Of a DNA stretch of 64,000 nucleotides, positions 14,869-23,639 are shown piece by piece. The DNA is from Brumimicrobium glaciale (GTDB taxonomy: Bacteria; Bacteroidota; Bacteroidia; Flavobacteriales_D; Crocinitomicaceae): positions 1 to 64,000 of the forward strand of contig NZ_SETE01000002.1 of NCBI RefSeq assembly GCF_004152935.1, read 5' to 3'. A program made the position numbers and the translations under genes. Positions within the stretch are counted from its first letter, which is position 1. Each line of letters opens with the position of its first letter. A model generated the notes under the pieces. That model was not told the DNA's origin. It saw only the letters and a program-made list of their open reading frames with translations, and made no database searches.

Positions 14869-15321
14869 TCAAATAATAATCTTCGTAGTATACTTCAACT
14901 CCTCCAACACAATCTGAGACTCAATATCACTGATATTAGAAATCGAAGCTACATCATTCACCAGAAAGTCACGGTATTCTTTAATGCTTGAGAATCTTGC
15001 TTTGGCCAAGAAGTCATAAGAACCAGAGATATGATAAAATTCAGTGATAGAGTCTAAGGACTCCATTTGTTTGATAAATTCTTTTCGTTTTGAGGCGTGG
15101 TGGTCTTTAACAGTAAGGTTTAGGAAGACAACGATTGATTTTCCAAGCAAGTCAGCATCTAATAAAGCGACATATTCCTTGATATATCCAGCTTTTTCTA
15201 GTTTCTTTATACGTTCGTAAATTGGAGTAGTGGTTAGCGAGAGTTCTGAAGCCATTTCTTTAGCTGTCTTTAAACAGTCAGTTTGGAGAATTTCAAGGAT
15301 TCTTTGGTCAATACTATCCAT
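14869..15321 (-). CDS. Lrp/AsnC family transcriptional regulator
   Basis: From the ATG at 15321 the protein has 150 residues: an N-terminal helix-turn-helix (MDSIDQRILEILQTDCLKTA, with LSLTTTPIYERIKKLEKAGY) and a C-terminal RAM ligand-binding domain (about 65-145). An upstream ATG at 15351 would add ten residues (MLFLQLKKLN) that do not fit the family, so the internal start is preferred. Lrp-type proteins sense amino acids and form octamers. It is divergent from the arginine decarboxylase operon, and a candidate operator lies between them. Control of polyamine synthesis is therefore a reasonable inference. Confidence 0.88.
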   Translation of the reverse strand: MDSIDQRILEILQTDCLKTAKEMASELSLTTTPIYERIKKLEKAGYIKEYVALLDADLLGKSIVVFLNLTVKDHHASKRKEFIKQMESLDSITEFYHISGSYDFLAKARFSSIKEYRDFLVNDVASISNISDIESQIVLEELKYTTKIII

Positions 15322-15361
15322 ATTTAGCTTTTTTAACTGTAAAAATAACAACTAGCAGTAA

Positions 15362-15391
15362 AAAATACTAATTTTCATCTAATAGTATTTT
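15362..15391. promoter_or_regulatory. inverted repeat between the Lrp-type regulator and the polyamine operon
   Basis: AAAATACTA (15362-15370) and TAGTATTTT (15383-15391) form a perfect 9-bp inverted repeat with a 12-bp spacer. A GCAAATTTGC palindrome follows at 15407-15416. Lrp-type proteins bind AT-rich dyads of this kind. Binding is inferred. Confidence 0.45.
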
Positions 15392-15481
15392 ATATCGCTT
15401 TTTTGAAGCAAATTTGCAGCGATTTAATCTTTTATAAAAATCAAAACTTCTTCATCGAAGTTTATTTTCCAATAATAAAAA

Positions 15482-16873
15482 ATGAAAAACAAATATCAAG
15501 ATCTTATAGAGCAAACGTTCGACTTTCCGCAAGAGGAATTTAGTGTTGAAAATGGTGAATTGTCATACAGAGGTATCGACATGAATGCATTGATTGAAAA
15601 ATACGGAACCCCATTTCGATTTACGTATCTTCCTGTAATTGGAAAACAAATTGAACGTTGTCGCAATTGGTTTAATACGAGTATCAAAAAACAGGAATAC
15701 AAAGGGAAATATGAATATTGTTACTGTACGAAAAGTTCACATTTCAATTTTGTATTAGAAGAATGTACAAAACACAATACCAATATCGAAACGAGTTCTG
15801 CTTTTGATATTGATATCCTTATTGCTTTACACAAGAAAGGGAAATTAGATAAAGACACTTATGTTTTGTGTAACGGATACAAGACAGAAGTTTACATTAA
15901 AAAAATTAAAGAATTATTGGAGTTAGGCTTTACACGCGTCATTCCTGTAATCGACAACTTCCAAGAGTTTGATATTCTTGATGAACAAATTGATCAAGAA
16001 TTAGAAATAGGAATTCGAATTGCTTCGGAGGAAGATCCAAAATTTGAATTTTATACTTCTCGTTTAGGAATTGGGTATAAAGATGTCGTTTCATTCTATA
16101 ACTGGAAATTAAAAGACCACAAGAAATTTAAACTTTCCATGTTACATTTCTTTGTGAATACAGGAATTCGTGATAACGCATATTACTGGAACGAATTACA
16201 TAAATTCTTAAGCGTTTACGAAAACTTGATTAAGAATGACGCAGATATTACTTACTTAAATGTAGGAGGAGGATTCCCAGTGAAAAACTCATTGGCTTTT
16301 GACTTCGATTACGAATATTTAGTAGATGAGATTGTTGGTCAAATTAAGATGTCTGCAGACCATGTTGGTGCACGTCACCCAGATATTTTTACAGAATTTG
16401 GTTCTTTCACAGTAGCTGAAGCAGGAGGGATGGTGTACACTATTTTGGATCAGAAAAAGCAAAACGACAGAGAGAAGTGGAACATGATTAACAGTTCTTT
16501 CATGACGACACTGCCGGATTCATGGGCAATAAATAAGCGTTTTATTATGCTGCCAATTAATCGTTGGGAGGAAAAATACGAACGTGTTTTCTTGGGTGGA
16601 TTGACTTGTGATAGTGACGATTATTATAACTCAGAACAACACACAAACGCAATTTATTTACCTGTTTACAATAAGAAAGAACCAATGCATGTTGGGTTTT
16701 TCAACTGTGGAGCATATCAAGAATCAATTTCAGGATACGGAGGAATTAAACATTGTTTGATTCCAAGTCCAAAACATATTTTGTTAAGTCATGATGAAAA
16801 CGGTGAGTTGGTAGATGAATTATTCGCACCACAACAAACGAGTGAACAAATGCTTAAAATTTTAGGATACTAA
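15482..16873 (+). CDS. PLP-dependent decarboxylase, probably arginine decarboxylase
   Basis: This 463-residue fold-III (alanine racemase-like) decarboxylase has a PLP lysine candidate in CYCTKSSHF (about 82). A glycine-rich phosphate-binding loop LNVGGGFPVKNS lies at about 258, and GLTCDSDDYY (about 377) carries the active-site cysteine and aspartate near the C-terminus. It is much shorter than E. coli SpeA. Arginine is the likely substrate because the next gene, starting at the last base of this stop codon, encodes an agmatinase that consumes the product agmatine. The product enters polyamine synthesis in the cytoplasm. Diaminopimelate or ornithine as substrate cannot be excluded from sequence alone. 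Confidence 0.82.
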   Translation: MKNKYQDLIEQTFDFPQEEFSVENGELSYRGIDMNALIEKYGTPFRFTYLPVIGKQIERCRNWFNTSIKKQEYKGKYEYCYCTKSSHFNFVLEECTKHNTNIETSSAFDIDILIALHKKGKLDKDTYVLCNGYKTEVYIKKIKELLELGFTRVIPVIDNFQEFDILDEQIDQELEIGIRIASEEDPKFEFYTSRLGIGYKDVVSFYNWKLKDHKKFKLSMLHFFVNTGIRDNAYYWNELHKFLSVYENLIKNDADITYLNVGGGFPVKNSLAFDFDYEYLVDEIVGQIKMSADHVGARHPDIFTEFGSFTVAEAGGMVYTILDQKKQNDREKWNMINSSFMTTLPDSWAINKRFIMLPINRWEEKYERVFLGGLTCDSDDYYNSEQHTNAIYLPVYNKKEPMHVGFFNCGAYQESISGYGGIKHCLIPSPKHILLSHDENGELVDELFAPQQTSEQMLKILGY

Positions 16874-17718
16874 TGAGAACATTTGCAGGAATCCCTGAAG
16901 AATTAGGGAAAGAAGAAAATGCAGCGATAGTAATTATCCCTGTGCCTTATGACGGAACTTCTACTTACGGGAAAGGAGCCGATAAAGGATTTGAAGCGTT
17001 AATGGATGCTTCAGAAAACATGGAGTTGTATGACATAGAAACGAACTCTGAAGTTTACGAAAGAGGAATTTTTGTTGCTCCAGCAGTAATAGAAGCTACT
17101 TCACCAGAAGCGATGTGTAATGCTGTAGAGAAAACGACTGACGTATATTTAGAAACTGGAAAATTTGTAAGTTTATTTGGAGGAGAGCATTCCATTTCAA
17201 TTGGAGCGATTCGTTCATTCAAAAAGAAATACGAGAATCTTTCTGTTTTACAGTTAGATGCGCATTCAGATTTACGTCCAGAATTTCATGGTTCGGCTTG
17301 TAATCACGCTTGTGCAATGCATGCGGCATCAAAAAATACGAATCTTGTTCAAGTAGGAATTCGCAGTATGGATGCTGTGGAATTGCCTTTTGTGAAGGAA
17401 GAGAATTTCTTCGATATGTACCGCATTAATTCTACTCCAGACTGGATGGACGAAGTGCTTAATCAATTGGGAGAAGAAGTGTATTTGACAATTGATTTAG
17501 ATGTTTTTGATCCGTCAATTATGCCATCAACAGGAACGCCAGAGCCAGGTGGAATGTATTGGTACGATGTGATCACATTGGTGAGAAGAGTAGTAGAAGA
17601 GAAAACCTTAGTAGGTTTTGATATTGTTGAATTGGCTCCCGTTGAAGGAGTTCCAGCGCCAGATTTTATGGCAGCGAAATTATTATATAAAATATTATCT
17701 TATAAATTTAATTCATAA
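16873..17718 (+). CDS. speB: agmatinase
   Basis: The 281-residue ureohydrolase shows the binuclear manganese motifs in order: GGEHSIS (about 104), LQLDAHSDLR (about 125-134), DLDVFDPSIMP (about 208-218) and a late glutamate in DIVELAPVEG (about 256). It hydrolyses agmatine to putrescine and urea. It overlaps the decarboxylase stop and the DHS-like start by one base each (TAATG junctions), so the three genes are an operon. The family also contains arginase and other guanidinases, but the upstream decarboxylase favours agmatine. Confidence 0.9.
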   Translation: MRTFAGIPEELGKEENAAIVIIPVPYDGTSTYGKGADKGFEALMDASENMELYDIETNSEVYERGIFVAPAVIEATSPEAMCNAVEKTTDVYLETGKFVSLFGGEHSISIGAIRSFKKKYENLSVLQLDAHSDLRPEFHGSACNHACAMHAASKNTNLVQVGIRSMDAVELPFVKEENFFDMYRINSTPDWMDEVLNQLGEEVYLTIDLDVFDPSIMPSTGTPEPGGMYWYDVITLVRRVVEEKTLVGFDIVELAPVEGVPAPDFMAAKLLYKILSYKFNS

Positions 17719-18686
17719 TGGGAAAAGTAAGAGAGTTTATTGAATACAATTACAGACATTTTAACGCTGCAGCACTTGTAGATGCAGCAAAAGGTTACGA
17801 AAAACACCTTTCAGAAGGAAAGAAAATGTTGGTTTCACTTGCTGGAGCGATGAGTACGGCAGAATTAGGTATTTCTTTAGCGGAAATGATTCGTCAAGAC
17901 AAAATTCACATGATTTCAACTACAGGTGCAAACTTGGAGGAGGATTTAATGAATTTAGTAGCACACAATAGTTATAAGAGAATTCCAAATTACCGTGATT
18001 TAACACCACAAGATGAGTGGGATTTATTGGAGAATCACTTGAATCGTGTGACTGACACATGTATTCCAGAAGAAGAAGCATTCCGTCGTTTACAAGACCA
18101 CGTTTTCAAAGTATGGAAAGACGCTGAGGATGCAGGAGAACGTATGTTCCCACATGAATTCTTGTTTAAGCTAGTGAATTCTGGAGTTTTAGAGCAATAT
18201 TACGAGATTGACCCTAAGAACTCTTGGATGATTGCAGCAGCTGAGAAAAACTTACCTATGGTTGTTCCAGGTTGGGAAGATTCAACTTTAGGAAATATTT
18301 TCGCTTCGTACTGCATCAAAGGAGAATTGAAAGCTTCTACAATGAAGTCAGGAATTGAATACATGATGTGGTTAGCAGATTACTACACAAATAACGCTGG
18401 TGAAGATGGAATTGGTTTCTTCCAAATCGGTGGTGGTATCTCAGGGGATTTCCCAATTTGTGTTGTTCCAATGTTAGCACAAGACTTAGAGCGTGAAGAC
18501 ACACCATTCTGGAGTTATTTCTGTCAGATTTCAGATTCTACAACAAGTTATGGTTCGTATTCTGGAGCAGTTCCAAATGAGAAGATTACGTGGGGTAAAT
18601 TAAGTATTGATACACCGAAATTCATTATTGAATCCGATGCAACGATTGTAGCGCCGTTGGTGTTTGCATATTTGTTGGATCAGTAG
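17718..18686 (+). CDS. deoxyhypusine synthase-like protein
   Basis: The 322-residue NAD-binding protein belongs to the deoxyhypusine/homospermidine synthase family (SLAGAMSTAELG, STTGANLEED, VPGWEDSTLGN, FFQIGGGISGDFP). Bacteria have no eIF5A to modify, so it should act on free polyamines or amines made by the two upstream genes, for example by moving an aminobutyl group. Where eukaryotic and archaeal DHS have the imine-forming lysine (GGG followed by a short Lys-containing segment), this protein reads GGGISGDFP, so that lysine is missing. The region after it (SDSTTSYGSYSGAVPNEK) is intact in family terms. It is the last gene of the operon; its precise reaction is not established here. Confidence 0.85.
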   Translation: MGKVREFIEYNYRHFNAAALVDAAKGYEKHLSEGKKMLVSLAGAMSTAELGISLAEMIRQDKIHMISTTGANLEEDLMNLVAHNSYKRIPNYRDLTPQDEWDLLENHLNRVTDTCIPEEEAFRRLQDHVFKVWKDAEDAGERMFPHEFLFKLVNSGVLEQYYEIDPKNSWMIAAAEKNLPMVVPGWEDSTLGNIFASYCIKGELKASTMKSGIEYMMWLADYYTNNAGEDGIGFFQIGGGISGDFPICVVPMLAQDLEREDTPFWSYFCQISDSTTSYGSYSGAVPNEKITWGKLSIDTPKFIIESDATIVAPLVFAYLLDQ

Positions 18687-18771
18687 GGTAGAGGATTTAT
18701 ATTTTAAGGATAGCGTGGGACGTAGGTTCTGCGCTATTTTTGTTTGGGGTGGTGATCGAGTTTGGGATGAC

Positions 18772-18890
18772 GGAACGCGGATGACGCGGATCTTCGAACG
18801 CTGATTTCCGCTGATTTTTTATAATTAAAAATACATTTTTTTTAAATCCGCGTATATCCGCGCTGCTTGCATCCGCGTCATCCGCGTTCC
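18772..18890. repeat. inverted pair of GCGGATGA-type repeats (copy 3)
   Basis: GGAACGCGGATGACGCGGAT (18772-18791) and its exact reverse complement (18871-18890) form 20-bp arms around about 80 bp. The right arm continues to 18905 as a reversed copy of the element seen at 11914 and 14710 (TGGCGCTGTAATGG, GCAAGCAGCGCGGAT). It lies in the gap between the polyamine operon and the helicase gene and could act as a bidirectional terminator. Confidence 0.7.
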
Positions 18891-18959
18891 ATTACAGCGC
18901 CACTATATTTATATTCACCCAACAATCCCAATCCCAACTTTAAATCGTAATTTTGCACC

Positions 18960-20186
18960 ATGAAATTTGAAGATTATAAAATAGCGAAAGTAATAAAGAC
19001 TGAAATTCACAACTTAGGTTGGGCACGTCCTACGGACATTCAGTTTAAGGCGATTCAACCTATTCTTAATGGAGAGGATGTTTTGGCCATTGCACAAACG
19101 GGAACTGGGAAAACAGCGAGTTTTGTTATTCCTATTTTGAATTCAATTCATAATCAGTTAGAGAAAAAATCAGAGCATTATGTGCGTGCTTTGGTGATGG
19201 TTCCTACAAGAGAATTGGCGGAACAAGTTCAGAAAGTTTTTGCCGAAGTTGGAAAAGGAATTAAAGTTCGTTCTCGTTCTTTGATGGGTGGAGTTTCTCA
19301 AGATGATCAAATAGCTGATTTAGACAATGGAATAGACGTTGTTATTTCAACTCCTGGTAGAATGTTTGACTTGATTTCACAAGGTGTATTAAAAGTTGAC
19401 CGTTTACAAACTTTGGTGTTAGATGAAGCCGATCACATGTTAGATTTAGGATTTATCAAGGACATTCAAGATTTGATGCGTCACATTCCAGAAAAACGTC
19501 AAACTTTGTTCTTTTCTGCGACTATTGACAAGAACATTAAGAAAATCGCTTATAATTTGGTTAGAAATGCGATTCGTATTCAAATTTCACCAAAAGATCC
19601 AGTTGCTAAGAATATTGAGCACGCGGTTACATTTGTTGAAATGGACGATAAACGTTTCTTTTTAGAGAATATCGTTAAAGAAAACGAAGGCTTAAAAATC
19701 ATGGTTTTTGTGCGTACGAAAGTCCGTGCAGAACGTGTTGTAAAAGCATTAGAACGCGTTGGAATCGAAGCGGTAACAATTCACGGAGATGTGGAACAGA
19801 AAGACCGTTTTATAGTTCTGAATAAATTTAAGAACGATGAAGTTTCTATTTTAATAGCGACAGATGTTGCTGCGAGAGGAATTGATATTCCTGGAATTGG
19901 AGCGGTAATTAATTACGATTTACCAGACGAACCAGAAAATTATGTTCACCGTGTAGGTAGAACAGGACGTGGAAAAGAGAAAGGTGTGGCTATTTCATTT
20001 TGTAGTGAAGATGAAAAGATCTTATTGGCATCAATCGAAGCTTATAACGGAACTGAAATTGCAGTTTACGACCTTTCAAAACAAGATTACAGTGCAATTA
20101 TTAGTGACTCAGAAGACGGAAGCAACGATTGGAAACAATTGATGGCGGAAGAGGAGAAGAGAACTGGTAAAGGGAATGAATGGTAG
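18960..20186 (+). CDS. DEAD-box RNA helicase (RhlE-like)
   Basis: The 408-residue protein has the full DEAD-box set: Q-motif region (GWARPTDIQ), Walker A AQTGTGKT, PTRELAEQ, TPGR, VLDEADHMLD, SAT, HGDVEQKDR, and ATDVAARGIDIPG followed by HRVGRTGRG. It unwinds RNA in ribosome assembly or decay. The short acidic C-terminus lacks a basic tail or a DbpA-type RNA-binding domain, which favours the RhlE group. It is monocistronic, and the ATG directly follows an AT-rich leader. Confidence 0.9.
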   Translation: MKFEDYKIAKVIKTEIHNLGWARPTDIQFKAIQPILNGEDVLAIAQTGTGKTASFVIPILNSIHNQLEKKSEHYVRALVMVPTRELAEQVQKVFAEVGKGIKVRSRSLMGGVSQDDQIADLDNGIDVVISTPGRMFDLISQGVLKVDRLQTLVLDEADHMLDLGFIKDIQDLMRHIPEKRQTLFFSATIDKNIKKIAYNLVRNAIRIQISPKDPVAKNIEHAVTFVEMDDKRFFLENIVKENEGLKIMVFVRTKVRAERVVKALERVGIEAVTIHGDVEQKDRFIVLNKFKNDEVSILIATDVAARGIDIPGIGAVINYDLPDEPENYVHRVGRTGRGKEKGVAISFCSEDEKILLASIEAYNGTEIAVYDLSKQDYSAIISDSEDGSNDWKQLMAEEEKRTGKGNEW

Positions 20187-20695
20187 AGTCAATTGATAAT
20201 TGAAAATTAACAATTGATAACTATGAGGGATGAATGTTGAATTATGAATTTGTGGAGCGTTCAATTACGAATTGGTGGAACAGTTTAATTAGGAATACAT
20301 CAGAGATTGACTTCAAATTGATTCGTTTAAAGTAAGAGTTTAGGGTTACTAAGTTAGGTCGCAAATAACTTATTTTAATGATGAACTATTTCACCGATAA
20401 CATCCAAGAAACATATCAATTAATTTTATTTTAAACTGACCCTTTACGAAAAGAAAAAAGGGATTCCTCTGTTATAAAAATCACAGATTTTCTCAACAAT
20501 CGGAATGACAGTTCATAGAGATTCTTGTGGGGAAAATTTCCTCAAGCGGAGCTTGAGGAAATTTTCCCCACCGAAACCAACCAAAGTCTGTTGTCATTCC
20601 GATGAAGTGCAACGACGAGGAATCTCTTTTTCCAATTGTTCATCGATTTTTCAGCGAGTCATTTTTAATTGTCAATTCGTAATTATCAATTATCT
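20187..20695. other. intergenic gap with degenerate repeats and a strong hairpin
   Basis: This 509-bp gap between helicase and nrdA has no gene. It contains AATTGATAATT-type low-complexity repeats at both ends (20190-20300 and 20660-20697), a perfect 20-bp hairpin (20528-20570), and around it a looser inverted pair (CGGAATGACAG near 20498, GTCATTCCGATGAAG near 20593 with GAGGAATCTC). That last sequence is a repeat type often found between bacterial genes. Confidence 0.6.
20528..20570. repeat. perfect 20-bp inverted repeat with 3-base loop
   Basis: TGGGGAAAATTTCCTCAAGC (20528-20547) and its exact complement (20551-20570) are separated only by GGA. It sits between convergent genes and could terminate both, although neither side has a long T-run. 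Confidence 0.75.
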
Positions 20696-22345
20696 TTATC
20701 CCTCGCAGCTTACGCATTCAACCAAGTTCTTAATCACAAACTCTTTTCCTACGCTTTGGCTTCTTTGGTAGTACAAGGTTTTTATTCCTAGTTTCCATGC
20801 TTCAATAATTAATTTATTGATGTCTTTTACCGGAAGATTTGATGGAATATTAAGGTTTAAACTTTGAGCTTGATCAATAAATTTCTGTCTAATTGAAGCT
20901 TGTTGAATAATCTCTAATTGACTAATTTCTTTGAATGTCTTGAATACAGATTTCTCTTCAGCTGATAATTCTTTTAAATGTTGAATACTTCCTTGATTAA
21001 GCATAATGCTTCTCCAAGTTTCTTCATTGTCTAGCTCTTTTTCGATGAGTAGTTCTTTGAGGTATTTGTTTTTTCTTACAAAGTTACCTTTCGCTAACCC
21101 AGCTTTGTAATAGTTACTGCTCAATGGTTCAATTCCTGGGGAGGTTTGTCCTAAAATGCCAGAAGAAGATGTAGTAGGAGCGATGGCAAGAAGCGTTGTG
21201 TTTCTCATTCCGTAATCTTTTAGCAAGTCTGGTTCTCCATATATGTCAGCCAATTCTTTTGATGCAATTTCAGCTTCCTTCTTGATATGAGAGAAAATAG
21301 AAGTCGTTAATTGTTTGGCTTCCATTCCTTCAAATGGAATCCTGTTCTTTTGAAGGTAAGAATGCCAGCCCATTGCTCCTAAACCAAGTGCGCGGTGACG
21401 TTTTGCAAATCTATTAGCAGAAGCTAGATAGTAATTGTTTTCTGTTTTAGCGATGAATTCTTGTAAAACAGCATCTAAGAAAAAGATAGCCAATTGAACA
21501 GCATTTGTATCTTTCCATTCGTCGTAGAGCTCAAGATTCATTGAAGAAAGACAGCAAATAAATGATTCATCTTCGCTTGAAGGCAACATAATTTCAGAAC
21601 ACAAATTACTCGAATTAATGCTCATGCTTTTATCCTTATAAACTTGAGGTTTATTTTTGTTTACGTTGTCCGTAAAGAACAAATAAGGCAATCCTTTTTG
21701 TTGTCGTGATTCCAGTACTTTCGCCCAAATGCCACGCTTTTCCATATCTCCTTCAATCATTTCGTGCATCCAATAATCAGAGATACAAACTCCCGAGAAT
21801 AGGTTTTGCAATGGACTTCCAATGTCTTTAATTTGAAGGAATTCCTTTATATCTGGATGATCAATGTCTAGATAAGCAGCAAAAGCTCCACGACGAACTC
21901 CACCTTGAGAAATTGTGTCCATTGCTGTGTCGAATAGTTTCATGAAAGAAACAGCACCGCTACTTTGTCCGTTGTCAGTCACTGCACTTCCTCGACCTCT
22001 TAACTCACCAAAATAGCCAGAAGTTCCTCCTCCGATCTTGGTTTGCATGATTACTTCACCTAGTTTGTGCGTAATTTCTTCAATTCCATCAGGAACGTGA
22101 ACGTTAAAACAGGAAATTGGCAATCCACGTTCTGTTCCCATATTCGCCCAAATTGGAGAACTCAAACTCATCCATCCTTTTTCGATAAGGTCGATAAATG
22201 GTTCTTTTAATTCAGGTTTGTACAAGCGTTTACTCGCAGCAGTAGCAACTCTTTCTATAGCTCCTTTAACTGTTTCCCCTTTTAATAAATATCCTCGATT
22301 TAGAATTTGCTCACTTTCATCATTGAGCCACCATAAGTTTTCCAT
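20696..22345 (-). CDS. nrdA: class I ribonucleotide reductase alpha subunit (short form)
   Basis: The 549-residue alpha subunit makes deoxyribonucleotides for DNA synthesis. Catalytic residues are visible: LPISCFN (C79, E. coli C225 equivalent), SSNLCSEI (about 248, thiyl-radical cysteine and partner Glu), CCLSSMNL (second redox Cys), KTLYYQR (the radical-transfer tyrosines) and the C-terminal CVSC pair (544-547). It is about 200 residues shorter than E. coli NrdA and begins without an ATP-cone, so dATP activity control through that domain is absent. It lies 71 bp after nrdB in the same orientation, and the two should be co-transcribed under the cobalamin riboswitch. Confidence 0.92.
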   Translation of the reverse strand: MENLWWLNDESEQILNRGYLLKGETVKGAIERVATAASKRLYKPELKEPFIDLIEKGWMSLSSPIWANMGTERGLPISCFNVHVPDGIEEITHKLGEVIMQTKIGGGTSGYFGELRGRGSAVTDNGQSSGAVSFMKLFDTAMDTISQGGVRRGAFAAYLDIDHPDIKEFLQIKDIGSPLQNLFSGVCISDYWMHEMIEGDMEKRGIWAKVLESRQQKGLPYLFFTDNVNKNKPQVYKDKSMSINSSNLCSEIMLPSSEDESFICCLSSMNLELYDEWKDTNAVQLAIFFLDAVLQEFIAKTENNYYLASANRFAKRHRALGLGAMGWHSYLQKNRIPFEGMEAKQLTTSIFSHIKKEAEIASKELADIYGEPDLLKDYGMRNTTLLAIAPTTSSSGILGQTSPGIEPLSSNYYKAGLAKGNFVRKNKYLKELLIEKELDNEETWRSIMLNQGSIQHLKELSAEEKSVFKTFKEISQLEIIQQASIRQKFIDQAQSLNLNIPSNLPVKDINKLIIEAWKLGIKTLYYQRSQSVGKEFVIKNLVECVSCEG

Positions 22346-22416
22346 AATTGTATATCTTTTCTTTGACCAGTTAAAAGATCTAATTGATCAAAGTATTATC
22401 GTTTAATTAACATGAA

Positions 22417-23391
22417 TTAGAATAAATCCGCTGCACTTATACTCTTGTCGTGCTTTGTATATTCTGTTGGACGCTTAGCAAAGAAATCATCCAAAGAATT
22501 CGCGAAAATCTCTTCTTCAAACCAAGCCATTGGTCGATACTGTTCTGTTGAAATATGGTACAATTTTTCTAAGCCAATTTCTTCTAGACTTTCATCGACT
22601 CTAAATTTCATAAAGTGAAGTAAATTCTCTTTACTGATTGAATCGATTTCTCCATCTTCAAAAATCCAGTCTAAGATTTCTGATTCAACGCTAATAGATT
22701 GTCGAACGATAGTTTTGATTTCCTCTATTGTTTCTTCGTCAAAAAAGTCAGGATATTCTTCTTTAATTTTATTGACAAGAAAAACTCCAGCTTTTGCGTG
22801 AACTTGTTCGTCAATGGAAGTCCAAGAAATGATATTGCTGACATTTTTCATCAATCCTTTAAATCTTGTGAAAGACAGAATAATAGCAAACTGACTAAAA
22901 AGAGAAACGTTTTCAATAAGGATAGAGAACAGAATAAGCGAGAAAATATACTTCTTTTTGTCATCGGATTTAGAATGTTGCAATGCTTCTTCTAAATATT
23001 CTATTCTTTTTTTGATGGCTGGAATTTCAATCACATGTTCAAACTCTTCATCGTAACCCAATACGGCTAAAAGTCTCGAATACGCTTCAGAATGACGGAA
23101 TTCACACTCGGCAAAAGTACTACCCAAACCATTGAATTCCGGTTTAGGCATGTGTTGATAAAGGTTTCCCCAAAAGGACTTTACGGAAACTTCTATTTGT
23201 GCAATTGCCAATAAACTTTTCTTGATCGCTTGTTTCTCCTTCTCTTCGAGATGAGAATGGAAATCTTGCGTATCTGCAGTAAAATCTACTTCAGAATGAA
23301 CCCAGAAAGTCCTGTTGATGTTGTCAATAAAATCCAGTACTTCTGGATATTCAAATGGTTTGTAATTAATACGTTTGTCGAAAATGCCCAT
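22417..23391 (-). CDS. nrdB: class I ribonucleotide reductase beta subunit
   Basis: The 324-residue ferritin-like radical subunit shows metal-ligand motifs AECEFRHSEAY, where the Tyr four residues after the His corresponds to the radical tyrosine. ILIENVSLFSQF follows, then SIDEQVHAKAG with the second-half Glu and His ligands. It generates the radical passed to NrdA. The first gene of the operon, its start is about 90 nt downstream of the riboswitch core. The C-terminus (KSISAADLF) has the aromatic/hydrophobic ending used to dock on the alpha subunit. Confidence 0.92.
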   Translation of the reverse strand: MGIFDKRINYKPFEYPEVLDFIDNINRTFWVHSEVDFTADTQDFHSHLEEKEKQAIKKSLLAIAQIEVSVKSFWGNLYQHMPKPEFNGLGSTFAECEFRHSEAYSRLLAVLGYDEEFEHVIEIPAIKKRIEYLEEALQHSKSDDKKKYIFSLILFSILIENVSLFSQFAIILSFTRFKGLMKNVSNIISWTSIDEQVHAKAGVFLVNKIKEEYPDFFDEETIEEIKTIVRQSISVESEILDWIFEDGEIDSISKENLLHFMKFRVDESLEEIGLEKLYHISTEQYRPMAWFEEEIFANSLDDFFAKRPTEYTKHDKSISAADLF

Positions 23392-23479
23392 TGCAAATAG
23401 TTTTTATTAAATAAAACAATGGCATAAAAAATAGGAGAGAAGATGGAGAATTAACTCGCTTCGGAACCTTGTTTTTCAT

Positions 23480-23585
23480 GCGAAAACAAAATTCTACTTG
23501 TTAAGTTTTAGGTAATCTGGCTTATGGTTTTAACCACTTACAGTTGCGCAACAGCTCATGAGTTTAACATGATTCCCCTAATTTT
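23480..23585 (-). promoter_or_regulatory. cobalamin (B12) riboswitch
   Basis: On the minus strand the 5' UTR of nrdB reads TAGGGGAATCATG, then CTCATGAGCTG, TTGCGCAACTGTAAG, a short GGTT/AACC helix, and AAGCCAGATTACCT. These are the conserved core blocks of cobalamin riboswitches in the right order and spacing (GGGAA, GCTGT..CGCAACTGTAAG, and the AGCCAG..ACC B12 box). Binding of a cobalamin should switch off the operon, here by an unseen terminator or by blocking nrdB translation. The core (23499-23581) is certain; the outer ends are approximate. Confidence 0.88.
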
Positions 23586-23639
23586 CATTTGATATTAAGT
23601 ATTCGTAATATCAATATGTCCTAACAAATGGATTTTTGT

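Noticed and set aside
20505-20771. 88-codon plus-strand frame
   Set aside because: It runs through the 20-bp hairpin and a GTCATTCCG-type repeat and into the end of nrdA antisense.
22699-22995. 98-codon plus-strand frame inside nrdB
   Set aside because: It is a shadow of the well-supported nrdB gene on the opposite strand.
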